DNA of 64,000 nt from Cladorhizidae sp. MBARI D1340-BT2 (Eukaryota > Porifera > Demospongiae > Poecilosclerida > Cladorhizidae), in contig JAQNBH010000009.1 in NCBI GenBank assembly GCA_028752905.1, forward strand, positions 28,053,312-28,117,311. The letters are read 5' to 3'. The notes under the pieces were generated by a model that searched no databases, was not told the origin of the DNA, and was given only the letters and a program-made list of their open reading frames with translations. The first letter of the stretch is position 1. Each line of letters opens with the position of its first letter. This document shows, one piece after another, positions 1 to 11,916 of this stretch. Both the position numbers and the translations under genes were made by a program.

Positions 1-1960
1 GATCGTACAGAATATAAAGGCAATAGACGTTCGGTAACTAGGGTAGTATTATTGAAAAGTCGGACCCACTCAGAATTTCAAATCGGGTTGAAGATGGCAG
101 TTGGACTGTCCTTGGATAAAGTTATTTCTCAGGTTTAGGGCGACAATTTTGGACTTTCTGAGGATGAAAGCAGTGATCAAGAAGGCGCTGGCATCTCATC
201 CTACCTTGGCCAGAGCTGTGTTGACCCTGAATTTCTTCTATCGCTTGGCAGAATAGTTGCTGATGACCTACCTTCAAGGAAGCGTAGCGCTTTCACTTGA
301 GGTGACGATCTAGATGGAGATGAGAATACCAGCGATGAAGAAGGTATTTACAGTCAGTTTAGCTACAGTTTAGCTATAGCTAGTTTTGTTGTTAGCAAAG
401 CAGAGCATGGATCTACAATGCTCTTTTAGTTTCGTTGTTGCGGTAGTCCGCGTTAAAATTATTTGATGCCAATTTCTTATCCCCTTCAGATTTGATGCAT
501 GAAGCGATGGATTGGGCAGCTGATAGAGCTTCATCAACTCTGACACAATCTATTGTTGCTAGCCCTCATATTACTGTGGTGGCTGCTTCATCACCTTCTC
601 CATTGTTCCTCCAGTATCTGCAACACTAGGTTCTATAACCTCTGCATCAGGTTCTATGACTTATGTGACATCTGTAGTCACTCCTATACTTCTATTTCCA
701 ACATCATCATTGTCTGTTCCATCATCATGCCCTCCTTTATTTTTACCCTTGTACTCTGTGTCCTCTTCTAGTGAAGTATGCACTCCTTCACGACCAGTTG
801 TTCAGCTTAGTCATAGCACTAGGAGTGTTCGTCATGCTCGAGTTAGTCAGAGTAGTGGTAGTGAAATAGCTTCTAGTGCTTCAAGTTCTGCTCTGCCTTT
901 AGCTAGTCCTCTTTTTCTTTCTGGAACTTCACCTACCAGCATTTCTTTAGCTCCGTCTCTTGCTTCTTCTACTGTGTCCTCAGCTAGTACCTTTGATAGT
1001 CCCTCCTCTAATTCTCCAGAAGAGGGTGTTTGCGTATATGGTTGAGGCATGCATTCCCGAACAGCTATGTTCTAGACTCTCATGTCCACAGAGCAGATCA
1101 CCTTGCCAGGGGTTACAGGAAGAGAGATTTTTTGACCTTCCGGTTGGAGCTAGCTAAGGAACTAGTGGTATGCTTCTGCTCACGTCAGCATGCTGGCCGT
1201 CCTCGCTCAGTTCATAACGAGCGTCTAGACCGGCTGAACACCACGCTTGGCATTAGTCAGCACTAACTGAAAAATAGCAGTGGTGTATTGTCTGTGTAGC
1301 AGTTGGAAATGTCTGGAATCTCAAACGACCATGAGATCACTTATTTGCCTTCACTGCAAAGTACCACTGTGTGTCACAAAGAGGGACTGTTTTTTCAAGT
1401 ACCACACCATGGTAGACTTCGTAGTTTCCTAGTTTTTGCTTCACTTTTTTAAATTTTTACTTTCTATGGTATTTCCATTTTTCTCTCTGTTCTATGTGTG
1501 TGCTAGATGGCTGTTGTTTTGTATATGCATGTTTTTGTTGCTATTGTTGTCCTGTTATGGGAAGAAGAAGATGTAATAAAAAATTGTTCATACAACACCA
1601 ACATGTTAACAATATCTTCATCAGAAAATAAATATTAAAAAATGAAAAATATATGTTATGCAAGTTTTGTGAATACAATGAGTGTGTGCATATATATATA
1701 ATATATATAATACACATGTTGGCATATTGCATATTGAAGTAAGAGCTTTTCATTAGGCTGTAATTAATTACATAATGATATTCATCATTTGTGGTCATTG
1801 CTTAGCAACCTAAAGTTGACCACAATGTTTGTCAACACCAATGCTATCCCATCAACCATGGTTGCTAGGGACTTCAGTGCATTCCTGATTTAATATTGAT
1901 TTTTATTTGCACCCGAGTCCAATAAATAAAAAAAGCTGCCTAAACCTGACGGTGAATGGG
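1..1960 (+). mobile_element. piggyBac-like element PB-1, 3' part (window edge cuts the 5' end)
   Basis: The right end reads GACGGTGAATGGG at 1948-1960 and is followed directly by TTAA (1961-1964). Read inward this is CCCATTCACCGTC, close to the CCCTTTCACCGTC end of PB-2, and TTAA is the usual piggyBac target. Inside are N-terminal acidic and C-terminal cysteine-rich transposase fragments on the plus strand, with the catalytic domain missing. The 5' end lies before the window. It is a deleted, non-autonomous derivative. Confidence 0.75.
94..1432 (+). pseudogene. piggyBac transposase remnant (N-terminus plus C-terminal Cys-rich domain)
   Basis: From ATG 94 an acidic N-terminus (SEDESSDQEG, then ISSYLG, VDPEF) runs to a likely donor near 343, with in-frame TAG and TGA stops. 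A second exon starts after the acceptor near 488 (DLMHEAMDWAADR) and leads into a Ser-rich linker in another frame (656-1042). Near 1030 the frame changes to the C-terminal part (NSYVL, DFLTFRLELAKELV, GRPRS, NERLDRLN). After one more frameshift near 1268 comes the cysteine-rich domain at 1271-1432: C-L-C, ICLHCKVPLC, DCFFKYHT. The order and spacing match piggyBac C-termini. No DDD catalytic region lies between, so the core was deleted. Not functional. Confidence 0.75.
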
Positions 1961-1986
1961 TTAAGCAATATTGCCAGCCATATTAA
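1961..1986. other. 18-bp spacer between two TTAA sites, shared with the right-hand copy
   Basis: TTAA (1961-1964), 18 bp, TTAA (1983-1986). The same spacer and both TTAAs occur in reverse complement at 38620-38645. On this side a piggyBac end abuts each TTAA; on the right only PB-2 is present and the outer TTAA runs into unrelated DNA, like an empty site for PB-1. Confidence 0.7.
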
Positions 1987-2594
1987 CCCTTTCACCGTCG
2001 ACTTCATTTTGAGATTTTGACCTGTTTTTACTTTAATTTTTGTATCTGATCATTGGTTCAGAAAAGTCCCCAGCAACCGCATATCACATGATTGACAAAG
2101 AGTTACTGATCAACTTGGTGATGTGTTGCCTAGCAACCGAACCACAAAGCATTTTTTGATTAGAATACTTTTTATCACTGCATTTATCGACTATTACAAG
2201 TATATTTTATGGTTTTTCAGATCAAATACTAAAATATGGTCGCTTATCGAACTGCAAACAGCATATAATCTGAAAAATGTACATTTTTTGGCATAATTTA
2301 TTAATATTGAATGCCCTAATTTTTCTATTTTGCAGGATATAGCCATGTTTGTCAGTCTATAAGAGTATTGACTGTTGTCAAGCACCACGAGGAAGGTCTG
2401 ACTGTATTGAAAGTTGAAAATTTCAAGATGTTGCAGAAAGGCACAATAAAGCAAAGACTCATCAAGAAAACATACGTGTACTACACATGTCTGCATGCAT
2501 AAATGATAAAGAAAAGAAGTATACATGTACATGCCTAACACATGTACATACTACAAAAGCAATACAAAGAAAATCTCGTGAAGAGAAAAGGAAG

Positions 2595-4104
2595 CTAGTG
2601 CGAGTAGTCAGAGAGTGTGTGGAATTCCCTGAAGCATGTCCTTCCACGCACAGCACAAAGGCTAATACCACAAAGAGAGCAGTGACAAAAGGTCTTGTGC
2701 CTCTTACCTCTGGCCTCGACTTCTTCCTTGGCCTTTTCCTCTTCCTTAGCCTTTTCCTCTTCCTTGGCTTTTTCCTCTTCTTGGCCTTTTCCTCTTCCTT
2801 GGCCTTTTCCTCTTCCTTGGCCTTTCCCTTTTCCTTGGCCTTTACCTCTTCCTTGGCTTTTTCCTCTTCCTGGAATTCCCTGAAGCATGTCCTTCCACGC
2901 ACAGCACAAAGGCTAATACCACAAAGAGAGCAGTGACAAAAGGTCTTGTGCCTCTTACCTCTGGCCTCGACTTCTTCCTTGGCCTTTTCCTCTTCCTTAG
3001 CCTTTTCCTCTTCCTTGGCTTTTTCCTCTTCTTGGCCTTTTCCTCTTCCTTGGCCTTTTCCTCTTCCTTGGCCTTTCCCTTTTCCTTGGCCTTTACCTCT
3101 TCCTTGGCTTTTTCCTCTTCCTTGGCCTTTTCCTCTTCCTTGGCCTTTTCCTCTTCCTTGGCTTTTTCCTCTTCCTTGGCCTTTTCCTCGGCCTCGGCAT
3201 CCAACACGCCCCCTGTCTCAGCGATCAGAAGGTAACAGTGATACTTCTGAGTCAGAAGATGGAACTACATCAAATGAAGGAGAAGATGGTAGGAGAGATT
3301 GTAGGAGCAATTGGGGGCAAGTTTGCAGGACCACTCGGAGGAGAGTTTGCAGGATCACTCAGAGATTCAGCAGATTCAAGATCAGTGGCTAAACCTATAT
3401 AAAAGATTATTATTATGAACTTTACAACCCAGTGAACTTTATAACTAACTTTATCATGTAGCTATCTACTCCACTCATAGAGAATAGTACAAATAGAACT
3501 ACTGTGATATTTTACCATATCGCGTACTTGTTATTACCTACTTGTTATTACCTACTTGTTATTACCCACCCGATATGCGCATGCTCAGTAAAGGTTTGCG
3601 CATCCTCAGCCCATGATAAATACATTATTAAATTGATACGGTGAAATATCACTCGTCTGATTGGCCGGTATTTTCACTCATGCCTGCGGCACTCGTGGAA
3701 ATACTAGCCACAGACTCGTGATATTTCCCCGTATCAATGTAATAACGTATATTTATAACCTAGTGATATATATTTCTGGCTTATTATGTCTCTTGATAGC
3801 TCAAATATTATATTCCATTCTATAGATATCTACTCATACTTACCAAGCAACTCATACTCTTCATCAGGAGTCATAAAAGCTCCATCAGAAGCACTGGCAC
3901 TTAAAGTGTTTGGTCCAACATCCTGAGGAGTTGAAGTTAAAGCTCTGGACAAAAAGCTGCCAACTCCTTAGGGTCTAATACCTCATCACCAAGGAAGGAA
4001 GACACTTGACCTTCATTATCTTCATCTCTATCATAGTCAGAGAGGTCGAAACCGCCATCAAACAACAGCTCTAACACGCGAGCACGATCAAATATTTCAG
4101 CCAT
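2595..4104 (-). pseudogene. PB-2 transposase remnant, left copy
   Basis: Minus strand: ATG at 4104 begins MAEIFDRARVLELL, followed by an acidic stretch (LSDYDRDEDNEGQ) and FLGDEVLDPKELAAF. A frameshift shared with the right copy follows, then SASASDGAFMTPDEEYELL and a splice donor. After the intron a proline/serine exon leads into long K-E-E-E-K-A (other frame R-G-K-G-Q) repeats. The C-terminus has piggyBac-type cysteines (FCHCSLCGISLC, RTCFREFHT). The DDE/DDD domain is absent. The shared frameshift means both copies descend from an already broken element. Confidence 0.7.
2622..3121. repeat. Tandem duplication of about 250 bp in the PB-2 low-complexity region
   Basis: The segment beginning GGAATTCCCTGAAGCATG recurs about 250 bp later (near 2622 and 2872). 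Each copy carries the cysteine-rich-domain code followed by CTTCCTTGGCCTTTTCCT-type 12-bp repeats. The right PB-2 copy has only one, so this expansion followed the duplication or was lost on the right. Confidence 0.8.
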
Positions 4105-4926
4105 TTTTTGCTTGAATTCAAAATTGTTTGACGTCATAGTTACCTACGTGCTATATTATACGGTTCATAAATTTTTTGGTGAAATAGAACAGTCCATCGT
4201 GCACATTTACGATAAGTTTTGAATATGTAGAGTCAACGGTTAAGTTTTAATAATTATTAACGCGACGATCACTCAATCTCGCGCTTCTATGCGGTGAAGC
4301 GGTTAAAACACAAACACAGAATCTCCGACTACTTGTACTTTTCATTGCGCTGCCTGGCACCAGAATGTTAGCAGTTGAATCGGAATGGACTTCCCTGGCT
4401 GCTGGGGAGCCACTCTCGAGAACCTGAACTGAAGCCAAGATCACCATATTTTTTCTGTATTCAGTTATTTATCACAACCTTTTTGAAATAGAAAGCCAAA
4501 GTTTGTACTTGTCATCAATAGGAGCCTCTAGCCCTAGATGCCTACTACTCTAACGCCCTAGCAGTTTTAGAACTTCTATAACTTTTGACAAACATCAGAT
4601 GAAGAATTGCCAAGAAATATATATATACCATGAGATGTGTTTTTTATCTCTCATTTTTCTCAGCTAATGATCATTGTGTATCAGTGTCAAGTTAAACAGA
4701 AACTTGGAGCTCTGGAGACTGATAATGTATTTAGGTTGTATGTGGTGAAAAATGGAAATCATTGACTTCTTTTAATATCATGTAAATTCTGACAGTTTGT
4801 CCACCTGTTCTTTATATATGCACGCACTTTATTATTTAGAGGACCACAATACAGCTGCGATTTATTATCCCTACATATATAGTATGAATGCATTCTTGAT
4901 TTATATTTTGATTACTGTAACTTTAG

Positions 4927-5092
4927 ACCCTGGATTGCCTACAAGTGCTGGTAGAAATATTGGGACATCAGAGGTCTTCCATTCAAAAGATCCATACAGG
5001 TGTATACTCTATTGTTGTATTTTCTTGATTTAATGAATGTTTTATTTTTGAGACTCCATCCTTCCCTGATGAGCAAGCCAGTGAAAATCTCG
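4927..5092 (+). pseudogene. Micro-exon pair (b 4927-4999, a 5053-5092), extra copy of the array at 31-36 kb
   Basis: Exon b follows an acceptor (CTTTAG) and encodes PGLPTSAGRNIGTSE. A 53-bp intron-like gap follows. Exon a (40 bp) encodes TPSFPDEQASENL and is followed by the donor GTATGT. Here exon b is 73 bp instead of the in-frame 71 bp of other copies. It is a by-product of the block A duplication. Confidence 0.5.
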
Positions 5093-6359
5093 GTATGTGT
5101 AACTTAGTTTGGAATACTGGATTTATTCAATCTGTTTATTTTTCCATGTGGATAATTTTTACACAAATTGATCCATACAATAAACGTGCTTTCATTAAAT
5201 TAATCAAGAATGACTCCCAGGGGAGGAAGCTGTATCACTCAACTCATCAGATGGTCCAGGGTTGTTCGAACTGGTGTTGTGTGACTGGATGGAAGTTGGT
5301 ATCTCATGTTGAACTGGCATCTCTCTAGTTAAGTAAGGCTTCAAGATCCAGACATTAAACTTAACCTTCATAATGTTTTGGTTGTTATCCTGCAGTGTGC
5401 AGAGTCCTTTGGGTGAGACATGAACGATTACATAGGGTCCCAACCAGTCCTGCACCAGCCTGTCTCCTTTTCTGGATACCTTCCTTGCATTCCTCTTTTA
5501 AGGACATAATCACCTATGATGGTCAACAGGTTAGTAATATAAAATTAAAAACATCCAGTAAAGGTAAAAAATATATCACAAAAAAACAGACAAGGACATT
5601 CTAACATTTATCAAAACTCGGAAATACATCTATCCAGAAAATTTTATTATTCTTAGCCTTTCAATTTTTTCTCAGAAACAAACAATGGGACTCTAATTTG
5701 ATTCAGCTTATATAAAGGCACACATTAAAGGTACACATTAATTCATAAAAACATACCTATTGCCGTTTTTAGCCTCTTTTTGGCTTGGAATCGAAATAAG
5801 CTTTATGCTTTGCTTTAGCTTCTTCAATTTTCAACCGTATCTTCTCATATGTACCTATGTGATTACAAAATAAAACAGATCTGTAAAATGATTTTTGGGG
5901 AGTGCATCAAACATTTTCATTAAACTATTTGTCCCCCATTTTCCGTTACAAAAAAGTGTCAGCAATTCCATGTCATATATTTATGTTTGCCAGTCAGTTT
6001 TGTTCTTACATCTGCCACATGCTTCTCCAAATTATATTGTATGTCTTCAGGAGACATAGTGAGTGAGATGTTTTCATAGAGAAGCTCCTGCTCATTCTCA
6101 TGTTCTGCATTATTGATGGCTATGGAACCCCTAGCTGTTCGGTAGAACATCAACACAAATGTCTGTTGCTTTGTTGAAGACTGGACACTTGTATTGATAC
6201 CATAAGTTGTGGGGAGTACATATCTACATAAGTACAAAACATCATACATAGAAATCATAACTACAAGCAGCACATTCAAGGTATATGCATCCTTTAGCTG
6301 AAGGCTTACACCAAAAACCATGTGTATATTTTTATTGTATAAGAATTTGGAAAATAATA

Positions 6360-6746
6360 TACCGTATTGCTACAATGTGCAATTTAGAGATTTTGAGCTC
6401 CATAAATGTATAATGCGCTCTTAGTTTTGCGTTTTATAATAAGTACCACTAATTATAACAAGATCGGTTGGCACTTTTCTGCGCACTATCCTGACCATCC
6501 AGGACCCTCTGCACATTTTCGTTTGCTCTCCTGATACATCTGATCGATTCCTGCATCTTCACTAGTACGCAAGGATTGTTTGAAGCACATTCGAATGGTC
6601 ACACTGTAGTCAGCTTCTTTCTAAACCGTCTGGCTTTTGGCTGCAATATGCACGCAGAATGTTTTGTGCAATAAAAAAGATTGCGAGATGTTTTACGAAT
6701 AACAATGCACTCGCAAAACTTAATCAAATTTTGTAGCAATACGGTA
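6360..6746. mobile_element. MITE with TACCGTATTGCTACAA ends, left copy
   Basis: 387 bp flanked by TACCGTATTGCTACAA and its inverted form TTGTAGCAATACGGTA. It sits in the Ginger intron between the glutamate exon and the LMF exon, at the same place as in the right copy, so it inserted before the duplication. The TA ends fit a Tc1/mariner-type target, but the superfamily is inferred. It holds no transposase. Confidence 0.75.
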
Positions 6747-8682
6747 GCAATAACTACAATTTTTTATGCCTTTTCATAATTTTATATGTGTGTGTGTGTG
6801 AGTGGGTTGGTGTTTCAGTGTGAGAGGATTCATTGGAGAGATTCTGGTGAGATTTTCTGGGGTAATCACAGATTAGCATAAAATGTGATATTGCTATCTA
6901 CTGGAAGGTGGTGGTAATAGTAGAAATCTCTCTATTAACAAACTGTCAATCTTGAAAAATAATTATTAAATATTGGTAGCTAACTTGTTCCAGTCAGATT
7001 GAGTATCGTTTGTATACTTGGACAGTGCCCTCTTAAGAGTTTGATTAGTCCGCTCATCTTGGCCATTGCTCTGAGGGTGATATACCGAACATACCATCTG
7101 CTTCACTCCAAAAGCAGTCAAGACAACATCATTGAGCTGAGTTATCAAATAAGTTCACACAAACAGAACATTACTCTACATGAATATTTATCAAAAGGAA
7201 GCAGGAGGAAATTTCCAGATAATCAAGACTGAAGTCGCTAATAAAGTTATCTTAAATTGTGTTAAGTCTGCCTTGTACTCAATATAGTCTAACTTTGCTC
7301 TTGTAAACAAATCCAACACATTTTCCTTGATTAATTTTCACTTCTCAGACCACATACATGTCATTTCATGAACACAGATGGCAACAGTTTTAATAAGTTA
7401 GTTACCTGGTTTATAAATTCACGCCCCTGATCCATTATAATTTTTTGGGAGGACCATAACTGTAGATGAGCTCGAGTAGAATGCTTGCAACATCACCAGC
7501 TGACTTGGACTTGATTGGCCGAGCAAATACCCACTTGGTAAAGAGATCTGTAACCTTGCAGACATATATATGGCCTTCGTCTGTGGCCGCAAATTGACCA
7601 ATGAGGTCTATACCCAAAATCTCCCATCTGTAAGTATTTGCTACATAATTTTAAGCAAATCAGATGTGCCTGTAATTACCTGATTTTAAGCATTTTAATT
7701 ATTATATAGTGCATAAGATTTGGATTGGTAAAGGATTATCTAACCTGTTTATTAAAATTAACCAAAAAATTATTCAATTTAATCGGTGTATATATGTAGC
7801 ATCAAAATTCCCCTAAGTACTAACTTGTCCAATATCAGACCTATTCATGCAGCCTAAAAGTTTAGGCTTCTCTTGCCATCAATTTAATATGCGTTAGCAC
7901 TCTCATGTAGGCACTCTCATGTAGGTTTGGCAGGTCAGAGATCATTCAGCAACAAACTAAAACTTGCCATATACTCGATTCTATACCTATACAGACCCTA
8001 AAAAAAGTATGTCGCAAAAATCGTTCCAACAATATAGCACACAGAAGCGCAGTTCTCCAAACTAAAAAAAAGGTCGAAAAAATTACACGTAAAATCATCA
8101 TCAGCATCATCATCATCATCATTATCATAATCATCATCATCATCATCTTATTGGCTGCATAGATTTCATTTATTTTTATGCCATTTTGTAGTGCGCTATC
8201 TGGGAAGGTGCCTTTTGGTATCGCTTTAGAGAGCTAATTAAAAAAAGGTTGATTTTTGCATATATAGTTCGTCTAAGATGCCATCTTTGAACGGCGTGCG
8301 CAACCCAAATTGCTTGATCCTTTACCAAATAGCTGTGTTAGATGCAGTGGATTGAGGGTATGGCTTTTGCAGTGAAGAATCAAAGAAGGATTGCTGAATG
8401 TAGTTACTGATGGGGGAAGCATTTTAGGATTGTTCCTTATGGCATTCCAAACCACTGGACCAATCTGTCCCAAACTTGTCATGCATGCATACCAACTTGA
8501 CGTGGGAAGTAACCTGGGCTAGGTCTGACCAGGACACTCCTCTTCGTGTGGGCATTGCAGGCATATATAGCATCAAAACAGTATTCCAATTCATGAAAGC
8601 TTTAAAATATATTGGGAACAAGTAATATGTAAATTTTTTTTTACTAAATTAAAGGACATATAGGGTTGGCTTTGATATTGTG

Positions 8683-9006
8683 CTGTCGTAACAATCACTC
8701 CATAACTGCCTCCACACCACCATAAATTTCAGCAATAATATATTCTTGGATAACAATCCCTACATTACTGCGGACAGCAAAATTGTGATAAATAACTGAT
8801 GCTATATAGCAGCACATTTTCTTAGCTATAAATCTCTTCATACCTTATGTTAGAGTAATCTGGATTTTATCATATTTGTGACGTCCCTTGTGGTTGTGGA
8901 GGTAGTAATATAGTACAAGAATATATTATTATTGCTGAAGTTTATAATTATTTGTGAGGTCACTTGTGGTTGTGTGGAGGCAGTAATGGAATGATTGTTA
9001 TGACAG
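8683..9006. mobile_element. Foldback MITE with CTGTC(A/G)TAACAATCA ends, left copy
   Basis: 324 bp that begins CTGTCGTAACAATCACTCC and ends in the inverted form of CTGTCATAACAATCATTCC. The arms stay complementary for about 70-90 bp. It lies in the long intron between the CHKCQ exon and the integrase core exon. The same element is at 42461-42783. I could not see a clear target-site duplication. Confidence 0.75.
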
Positions 9007-9674
9007 TCTAGCAATCATATATTTCCCCAGTTGGGCCTAACATATTTCCAATGGGCATCTTTTCTATCATTTGCACATCATTGCTCAGTACCCTGGGTCA
9101 CAGTAACTTAGTTACCTGCTCAAAACTTTAATGGGATGTAACTCAGGTGCAATCATCTTGATCATCTGCATCTTCTGGCACTTGTGACAAGTGCTTAGCT
9201 AAAGGTATCAAAAGTAACCTATTATTAGCTATATGGTTACAACACTATTCAGTGTCAATGTGATATCATAAATTTTAACTTCAATTAACAAATAAGTAGA
9301 ATCAATACAGTAATGTTAATTTTGTTACATGATATACGAGTTTCTTAATTAAGCTTTAAAGTTTATCTTATTTCTTACAACCAGTAAGATTGATGTGTAT
9401 TTAAAGCCTCATCATCACTTGCACATCCATGTTGACATATTAATTATAGATGCTATGCACTAAACTATTCTTACCCAACTCACAACCATAGTAGTCCAGT
9501 ATTAATCCTGTGGTCAATCATGCTAAGGTACGCTTTTGCCCTTGGTGAGCACCATTGACGTCATGGGCCTCACGTAGTAGCATCTGATGTTCATCACTAG
9601 AGAAAAGGACCAGCCTCTTAACTGTCTCATTTGGATGGTTCTCATTGTGGGTTGGGTATAAGACATTCTTTCAC

Positions 9675-11190
9675 CTACAATAATTTAATATTTTTACAAA
9701 TGATGTTTTTAAATATTTAAATACAGAATAAATACATCTTGGAATTTCCCATAAAACCTCTCCAGGTAGATGATATCAGTGTCCCAATGACACTGTGGTC
9801 AGAGGGTCAGAGGTACAAAATACAGGTTAGGACTGAATTTCAGCCAGATTGGATTGTTACTACTACTACTACTACTACTCTACTACTACTACTACTACTG
9901 AAAAAATCTTTATTAATGCAAATGTCTGGGAGGTCGAGAAAACTCATTGAAAGTTGATTTTGAGAGAATTTTTTTCTCTCCTCACTCTGGTGGTGGTGGT
10001 GATAGTTATGATAGGGTGTGGATGGGTCAAAAATTGGGCGGATATGGCTGGAAACGGTCTGGAAGGTCGGGAAAACTAATTAATTTTTTGGGATTAGTAC
10101 TTATAATTATGAAGGCATTGTATAAATAATTATGGCACTCGTTTGATATTCCCCCGCCACCAATGTTTTGAATGAATCGAATGTTATTCTTATTCTCCCT
10201 CCCCCAATGGTTTGTGTTTTGAATGTCCAGATCGAAAATGAATTTTCTGAACTTGTCAAACCTTATCCCAGATAAGGCTGCTAGCGTCAATTTCCTTCAA
10301 TAGCAAGGGGTACTCCACAAACCCCGTTATTGCAGCAACAATAACGCAATGACTTTGTAAATTCGTGACAAAGGAGACAGATGGAGGTGTCACCATCGAG
10401 GTTGTCGAGAGCAGAAGGGGTTGCGAGTAGGCACGTGACTTGAGAATTTCAAGCTGACTTATAGAGAGATTAGCGTATTTATTTATTGCTGGTCGAGCTT
10501 ACTTCTATTAAAATTTTCCAATCATGAACTTGACATTGATTTGTAATTGACATTGATTTGTAATTTAGCAACAGGTGAATAACAAACAAGTGCCATAATT
10601 ATTATCGCAATGAACTATTGGGTACAGAAGAACTTGCTAATTTGTGAGAAGTAGATGTGATTTATAGAACCTCTTTGTTGTCATGTCTTAAAGTGCACAC
10701 TGGATAGAATGTTGGCATTTGTAGAATGTTGGCATTTGTTCTGAATACTTATATTATCTGAATGCCAATGATTTGGATAAAGATTAACATACCAAGAAGT
10801 GTCAATTCTTTTTCTTATTCCACTCTGCTCCTTCGCACTCGTGTCACAACTGTATTTTCCATTCTTAAGGAAATATTCGATCTTCCGCAGATATACTGCA
10901 GTGTCCTTCTCTGTCCTCACCATCACAATTCAGCTCCACACGAGGGACAAATTTGGCAGCTGACTTTATTGATGCATGGTTTATTAATTTTGTGAGGCTG
11001 TGCTTGCACGGTGTAGCAAAAGGGACAAATATGGCAGTGGGACTAATATGGCAAAACACTGGCTTGTGGCGGACCCTTCTCTTGAGATGAATCTTTGGAG
11101 TGGTGTTTATAAAAATTATGATAACTTCATAATTAAATAACCAAATCTTCTGAAACTTTACAAAGTGAAAGATTCACTGTTTAACTATAG
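9675..11190. other. No gene assigned; microsatellite and short motif only
   Basis: Contains an interrupted (TAC)n run at 9858-9899, a short direct repeat of ATTGATTTGTAATT near 10540, and two copies of a GGGAC(A/T)AATATGGCA motif near 11024-11054 that recurs at 48 and 50 kb. Short ORFs here show no recognisable domain and no splice logic. The final TATAG (11186-11190) is the retrotransposon target duplication. Confidence 0.5.
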
Positions 11191-11539
11191 TGTCAGAGAA
11201 GGAAGACATAACGGAGAACAAAGGTTATGACCACAACAATGTCCAAGAACATTATCGGAACATTCATCTACAAGACCACAGTATTCGTGTGCAAGACCAT
11301 AGTGCCGGGTGTAAATCCGTGTGCAATTAACGTATCTATGTTAGAGCCAAGCGCAGGCTGGACTAGCTGATAGATCACTGGGAACTGTATTTGTATATTG
11401 ATGTACAAAGCAATCATTGTTCACTTTTACCTGGGTGAAGGGTACGAAGGCTCTTATAAAGCCTAGGGGTGAAAGTATTGGGCTAGTCCGAGTGAGGACT
11501 AGTCGGCGCAGTGAATACTAAGGGAAAGTATTGGTGACA
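11191..11539 (+). repeat. 5' LTR (349 bp)
   Basis: Starts TGTCAGAG and ends TGACA. Nearly identical to the 3' LTR but lacks a block of about 47 bp that in the 3' LTR contains TATAAAAG. A second TATA-like run (CTTATAAAGCC) remains near 11452 in both. Confidence 0.95.
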
Positions 11540-11541
11540 TT

Positions 11542-11559
11542 TGGTGGCAGCGGTGGGAT
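11542..11559 (+). other. Primer binding site, tRNA-Leu type
   Basis: TGGTGGCAGCGGTGGGAT begins two bases after the LTR. From memory it is complementary to the 3' end of a eukaryotic tRNA-Leu (ATCCCACCGCTGCCA plus CCA). The two other gypsy fragments here have related PBSs at the same offset. Confidence 0.8.
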
Positions 11560-11916
11560 ACCATAGCTAAGTAAGAGAGACTTAGTGGGTTGGTATCTGG
11601 AAGCTAATTAATCTAGAGAGATTCTTAGTGTGTGTAGACCTAAGGTAAGAGGTCGCATTGTTGTATCATCAGACCTAAGGTGAGAGGTGCTGATTGTTAC
11701 GTGTTTGGATAAGACACCCAAAGAAGGGGTGAATAGTGCTGGGAGAGGTACTATTTTGTTCTTAATTTTCTGTTGACTTATCATTGCCTGTAAGTAGCAG
11801 AGAACGGCTTGAGTTATCAAACTTTGAAGCCTGAAAACCAACTCTGACCTATAGGGTGTTGTTGGGTTTTTGGTTGAGAATAATTGAGGGGTTATTATCA
11901 GGGATTGGTGGCAGGA

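Larger units (their letters stand above)
1987..4302 (-). mobile_element. piggyBac-like element PB-2, left copy
   Basis: The element is bounded by TTAA at 1983-1986 and 4303-4306. Termini read inward are CCCTTTCACCGTC and CCGCTTCACCGC, imperfect inverted repeats. The transposase remnant is on the minus strand. Length is 2316 bp against 1717 bp for the right copy. It carries no catalytic core. Confidence 0.75.
1961..5205. repeat. Inverted duplication block A, left copy
   Basis: Near-identical in reverse complement to 36012-38645. It contains the TTAA spacer, PB-2 and about 900 bp of flank with one micro-exon pair. It is longer than the right copy mainly because of a 250-bp internal tandem duplication in PB-2. 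The edge at 5205 is joined to block B through about four unmatched bases (5206-5209). Confidence 0.9.
5213..9092. repeat. Inverted duplication block B, left copy
   Basis: Near-identical in reverse complement to 42373-46262, including introns, both MITEs and inactivating indels. Similarity stops near 9092, where this copy continues into further Ginger exons that the right copy lacks. Confidence 0.9.
5213..9674 (-). pseudogene. Ginger-like integrase pseudogene, left copy (5' exons kept, 3' end lost)
   Basis: Minus-strand exons in order. 9674 to about 9480: first half of an HHCC zinc finger (SDEHQMLLREAHDVNGAHQG). 9193-9116: second half (CHKCQ, ELHPIKV). 7627-7406: integrase core (WEILGIDLIGQF, DLFTKWVFARPI). 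7136-6985: the glutamate block (NGQDERTNQTLKRAL). 6223-5991: LMFYRTAR and following. About 5853-5760: a Lys/Glu helix. 5519-5213: a GPY/F-type tail (GPYVIVHVSPKG). The exon phases join. A missing C near 7452 shifts the frame before the second catalytic Asp, a frameshift lies in the first exon, and one donor is GTTAGC. The gene is cut at 5213, losing the protease and PHD parts kept on the right. Confidence 0.75.

Noticed and set aside
2487..3392. Phe/Leu/Ser-rich plus-strand ORFs at PB-2 (also 37497-38060 minus)
   Set aside because: Antisense of the K-E-E-E-K-A coding repeats of the piggyBac remnant.
7946..8146. Poly-Met ORFs here and at 43319-43510
   Set aside because: They arise from an ATG/CAT microsatellite inside block B.
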